Assembly: GCF_029223485.1 (NCBI RefSeq) | Contig: NZ_JARHTP010000013.1 | Location: 124,001 to 188,000 of the forward strand | DNA: 64,000 nt | Reading direction: 5' to 3' | Source of the DNA: Streptomyces coacervatus | GTDB taxonomy: Bacteria; Actinomycetota; Actinomycetes; Streptomycetales; Streptomycetaceae | In this document: positions 60,589 through 64,000 of the stretch, one piece after another | How the letters are laid out: every line of letters begins with the position of its first letter | How positions within the stretch are numbered: the stretch's first letter is position 1 | The notes under the pieces: generated by a model | What the model was told of the DNA's origin: nothing | The model's input: the letters and a program-made list of their open reading frames with translations, nothing else | Database searches by the model: none | Translations under genes and position numbers: made by a program

Positions 60589-63500
60589 ATGCCATCCGCT
60601 GACAGATCCGCCCGGCGCCGGTCCCCGGCCGCCGTGGCGCTGGCTCTGGGCGCGGGCCTGCTGGCCGCACCGGCCGTGCCCGCGCAGGCAGCCGATACGC
60701 CCCAGCCCACCGCCCACTACACCTTCGACCAGGACGACCTCGCCTCCGGCAGGATCACCGACAGCTCCGGCAACGGCCTGACGGCGACCCTGGTGAACGG
60801 CTCCACCGCGCAGTCCGTTGCGGGCACGGACGGCGGCAAGGCACTGGCCCTGCCCGGCGGGGCACCCACCTCCGACGGCGCGTACATCCGCCTGCCCCGC
60901 GAACTGCTCGGCGACGCAAGCGACTTGACCGTCTCGGCCCGGGTGAAGTGGAGCGGCGACAAGTCGTCCTGGCAGCGGATCTTCGACCTGGGCACCGATA
61001 CCACCAAGTACCTGTTCACGACGCCGTACAACGGCAGCGTGCTGCGCACCGCCGTGACCACCGGCGGAGGGGGTACCGAGGCGCAGGTCTCCGGAGACGC
61101 GCCGCTGCCCGCCGACGCCTGGCGGACCGTCACCGTCACCCTCGACACCGCCGCCCACCGGGTCACCACCTACCTCGACGGCGTGGCGGTCTCCTCCGCA
61201 GCGACGACCGTCAAGGCCAGGGACCTGCTGGACAGTTCGGCCACGGCCGCCGGCTACATCGGCAAGTCCTTCTACCAGGACCCCCTGCTCAAGGGCGCGA
61301 TCGACGACTTCACGGTCTGGCACTCGGCGCTCAGCCCCGAGCAGGTCGCCGGCACGGTCGGGACCCTCCCCACCCTCGATCAGCTCTCGCAGACGTCCTT
61401 CGAGGTCCGCACGACGACCGGGACGGCCCCCGTCCTCCCCGCCGCAGTCCGTTCCTCCTTCTCCGACGGCTACGACCGTGACACACCGATCGGTTGGGAC
61501 GCCGTACCGCCCGAGAAGTACGCCCGGACGGGCACCTTCACGGTGGCCGGAACCGCCGCCGGACGTGCGGTGAAGGCGACCGTCACCGTGGTCCGCGAGG
61601 GAGCCCTGACCGTCGATCTCGGCTCGGACACCGGCAGGTTCCACGGCGGCGCCTCCGGCACCCTCTACGGCGTGTACGGACCGGACGTCCCCACCAACAA
61701 CCTCATCGAGGGCATGGGCCTGCGCACCGTCTCCACCAAGGCCCAGGACGGCCCGCAGCACCCCGGCGCCGACGCGCTGGACGTGGTCGGGCCGCTGGCC
61801 GACTCCACCGACGGCGACGTGTACATCTACATGACCGACATCCACCGCGGCTTCCCGTACGAGTGGCCGGGCGCCACCCCCGCAGAGAAACTCAAGCTCT
61901 ACGAGGAGAAGATCGCCAAGCAGGTCGACCAGGTCCTGCAACTGCCGAAGCAGTACCAGGACAACATCGTCTTCGTGCCGTTCAACGAGCCCGAGGGCAA
62001 CATGTTCGGCACCGGCGAGTGGAGCTACGACAAGGTCAGCTGGCTCACCGACCCCGGCGCGTACTTCGCCGCCTGGGACGAGGTCTACAAGCTCATCAAG
62101 GGCAGGATGCCCACCGCCCGCATCGCCGGCCCCAACACCAGCGTCCTGTTCGACCAGGTGAAGGGCTTCCTCACGCACACCCTGGCCGCCGGGACCCTCC
62201 CGGACGTGATCACCTGGCACGAGCTGAGCCACCCGGAGGCGGTGCGCGAGAGCGTCGCCAAGTACCGGGCGTGGGAGAAGGACCTGTTCAAGGGCACCGA
62301 CCGCGAGGGCACCCAACTCCCGATCAACATCAACGAGTACGCCTTCAACTACCACACCTCCGTCCCCGGCCAGATGATCCAGTGGGTGTCCGCGATCGAG
62401 GAGTCAAAGGTGGACGCCGACATCGCGTACTGGAACATCGACGGCAACCTCTCCGACTCGGCGGTGCAGTCGAACCGCGGCAACGGCCAGTGGTGGCTGC
62501 TGCACTCGTACGCCTCGATGAGCGGGCACACGGTGACGGTGACGCCGCCGTTCCCCGGCGAGAACTACACCATGCAGGGCGTGGCCACGCTCGACGAGAA
62601 GAAGAAGCAGTCCCGGCTGATCTTCGGCGGGTCCGGCGGCAAGGGGCACATCACCTTCGCGGGCGTCCCCAGGAAGATCTTCGGGGATCGGGTGCACGCC
62701 TGGGTGCGGGAGATCGAGTGGAGCGGGCAGGTCGGCGACAACTCCGGTCCGAAGCTGCTGTCGGAGACGAATCTGAAGGTCGGTGACGACGGCACCGTGG
62801 TCGTCGACTTCGGGGACGGCACGCTGCCGACGCTGAAGGAGTCCTCGGCGTACGAGATCGTCCTCAGCCCGGCCGGGAAGGCGAAGGGCACGCAGTCGCC
62901 GCCCGTGCGCTGGCAGGGATCGTACGAGGCGGAGGACGCGGCCCACACCGGGTCCGGCTACTCCAGGAACGGCCCGGAGGGCTCGACCGGCGACGTGTCG
63001 AAGTTCTACACCTCAGGCGGCTACGACGTGGGCGGCCTGCGCACCGGCTCGGACGTCACCCTCGACTTCGGTGTGGACGTGCCCGAGGACGGCACCTACG
63101 ACCTGAGCGTCTTCGCCAACTCCCTGAACACCTACGACAAGGTGAAGGAGCAGGGCCCCACCAACGTCTTCCTGCGGGTGGACGGCAAGACGGACAGCGA
63201 GCAGGAGTTGTATCTGCCGCTCGGCTACAAGTGGGTGGTGTGGGACCACACCGACACCGAGGTCCATCTCAGCAAGGGCAAGCACACCCTGACGCTGGCG
63301 GCGAAGAGCCTCGACGGCAAGCGCGCCACCAAGGGTGACGCGATCGTCGACCGCCTGACCCTGTCCTTGCCGGAGGCGTCGGCGGCCACCCAGGTCTACG
63401 AGGGCGAGCTGGCCTGGACGGGCGGCGGGGCGCGGCCCGTCTACGACCTTCCCGGGCGCGCCGGAACTCCCGCCACCGGCTCGGGCGCGGTCCGGGTTGC

Positions 63501-64000
63501 GAAGGACCAGACGGCCACCTTTTGGGTCTACTCCCCCGCCGACCGCGAGGCCACCCTGCGGGTCGACACCCTCGGCGGCGCGGATGCACGGCTCTCCGTC
63601 AACGGGCACGCCGTCCTGCGCCTGTCGAAGGGCAGGCACGCGGTGGCGGTCTCCCTTTCGGGCGGCATCAACAAGGTGACGGTGACCGGTGGTTCGGCCG
63701 CCACCCTCGTCGATCGCCTGACGGTCACGCCCAGCGACGGCACGCTCAGGGCGCGTACGTACGAAGCGCAGGACGCCGAGCTGGCGGGTTCGGCGACGCT
63801 GACCCCGCTGTCCCTGGCGAGCGACGGTACGGCGATCACCGGCATCGGCGGCGACCCGGGCAACGGCAACACCGCGACGTTCACCGTCGCCGCGGACAGG
63901 GCCGGCCTGTACGCGCTGCGCATCCGCTACTCCGACCCGGAGCAGTCCGAGGCCACCCACTACAACCCGGACCCGCTCGCCCGTCACGCCGACATCACCG
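60589..64000 (+). CDS. Large secreted multidomain glycoside hydrolase (LamG, Ig-like, GH-A, CBM), incomplete at right edge
   Basis: The frame is open from ATG 60589 to the window end, at least 1137 residues. A signal peptide covers about 1-36 (ALALGAGLLAAPAVPAQAA). A LamG-type concanavalin fold follows (about 38-225), then an Ig-like part (about 275-345) and a clan GH-A barrel with acid/base Glu467 (FVPFNEPEG) and nucleophile Glu583 (ININEYAF). From about 775 come several CBM6/35-like beta modules (GSYEAEDAAH, VYEGELAW, TYEAQDAEL). It is controlled by the four palindromes upstream. The last module and stop lie beyond the window. Confidence 0.9.
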   Translation, partial: MPSADRSARRRSPAAVALALGAGLLAAPAVPAQAADTPQPTAHYTFDQDDLASGRITDSSGNGLTATLVNGSTAQSVAGTDGGKALALPGGAPTSDGAYIRLPRELLGDASDLTVSARVKWSGDKSSWQRIFDLGTDTTKYLFTTPYNGSVLRTAVTTGGGGTEAQVSGDAPLPADAWRTVTVTLDTAAHRVTTYLDGVAVSSAATTVKARDLLDSSATAAGYIGKSFYQDPLLKGAIDDFTVWHSALSPEQVAGTVGTLPTLDQLSQTSFEVRTTTGTAPVLPAAVRSSFSDGYDRDTPIGWDAVPPEKYARTGTFTVAGTAAGRAVKATVTVVREGALTVDLGSDTGRFHGGASGTLYGVYGPDVPTNNLIEGMGLRTVSTKAQDGPQHPGADALDVVGPLADSTDGDVYIYMTDIHRGFPYEWPGATPAEKLKLYEEKIAKQVDQVLQLPKQYQDNIVFVPFNEPEGNMFGTGEWSYDKVSWLTDPGAYFAAWDEVYKLIKGRMPTARIAGPNTSVLFDQVKGFLTHTLAAGTLPDVITWHELSHPEAVRESVAKYRAWEKDLFKGTDREGTQLPININEYAFNYHTSVPGQMIQWVSAIEESKVDADIAYWNIDGNLSDSAVQSNRGNGQWWLLHSYASMSGHTVTVTPPFPGENYTMQGVATLDEKKKQSRLIFGGSGGKGHITFAGVPRKIFGDRVHAWVREIEWSGQVGDNSGPKLLSETNLKVGDDGTVVVDFGDGTLPTLKESSAYEIVLSPAGKAKGTQSPPVRWQGSYEAEDAAHTGSGYSRNGPEGSTGDVSKFYTSGGYDVGGLRTGSDVTLDFGVDVPEDGTYDLSVFANSLNTYDKVKEQGPTNVFLRVDGKTDSEQELYLPLGYKWVVWDHTDTEVHLSKGKHTLTLAAKSLDGKRATKGDAIVDRLTLSLPEASAATQVYEGELAWTGGGARPVYDLPGRAGTPATGSGAVRVAKDQTATFWVYSPADREATLRVDTLGGADARLSVNGHAVLRLSKGRHAVAVSLSGGINKVTVTGGSAATLVDRLTVTPSDGTLRARTYEAQDAELAGSATLTPLSLASDGTAITGIGGDPGNGNTATFTVAADRAGLYALRIRYSDPEQSEATHYNPDPLARHADIT

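Overview
The window is a high-GC actinomycete chromosome segment, almost certainly Streptomyces. The evidence is the very strong G/C bias at third codon positions, tightly packed operons with 4-nt ATGA/GTGA overlaps, GTG and TTG starts, LacI/GntR/TetR regulators beside sugar genes, a widespread Streptomyces-type intergenic repeat at about 11.22-11.29 kb, and a TTA (bldA-type) codon at 12560. No tRNA, rRNA, CRISPR array or insertion sequence was seen.

Region 1 (0-5.2 kb) holds an MFS exporter behind two MarR-type operator repeats. Convergent to it is a hydroxyquinol-cleavage pair (hydroxyquinol 1,2-dioxygenase and maleylacetate reductase), followed by an unrecognised protein, a small membrane protein and a cupin. 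Region 2 (5.2-15.5 kb) holds sugar/polyol oxidoreductases: four Gfo/Idh/MocA proteins occur across regions 2 and 3, with an SDR, a PhyH-type dioxygenase, a flavin amine-oxidase-like protein, a poly-gamma-glutamate-hydrolase-like protein, a GNAT and two LacI regulators with visible palindromic operators.

Region 3 (15.4-27.7 kb) is a myo-inositol uptake and catabolism divergon. Leftward run a lipoprotein, permease and ATPase of a ribose/inositol-type ABC importer, an IolE-like TIM barrel and an IolG-like dehydrogenase. Rightward run iolC, a Cgl0159-type (beta/alpha)8 protein (candidate aldolase), iolB, iolD, mmsA/iolA and a GntR/UTRA regulator. Together these cover the route from inositol to acetyl-CoA.

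Region 4 (27.7-51.1 kb) is the most interesting part: an exopolysaccharide locus. A leftward eight-gene operon (37.8 to 27.8 kb) encodes an Agd3-like polysaccharide deacetylase, a PelF-type glycosyltransferase, a polytopic PelG-like membrane protein, a sugar-1-phosphate nucleotidyltransferase, two nucleotide-sugar epimerases, a nucleotide-sugar dehydrogenase and a GH114 lipoprotein. This resembles a Pel/galactosaminogalactan system. Next to it lie galE, a GH15 enzyme, a flavoprotein, a WcaJ-type sugar transferase, an ATP-grasp ligase, glycosyltransferases (one a GT4-GT2 fusion) and a NodB deacetylase. Two closely similar TetR regulators flank that second block. Seven copies of a 15-bp palindrome (RTWTAC-N3-GTAWAC) sit at its promoters, in five cases 33-34 bp downstream of a TTGAC -35 box, so the block looks like one regulon.

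Region 5 (51.1-64 kb) is a glycan-utilisation locus: a GH43-like enzyme, a secreted clan GH-A enzyme with a RICIN module, a cytosolic (alpha/alpha)6 glucosidase, a three-gene sugar ABC importer without its own ATPase, a LacI regulator, four perfect CGAACCGGTTCG operators, and a very large secreted LamG/GH/CBM protein running off the right edge.
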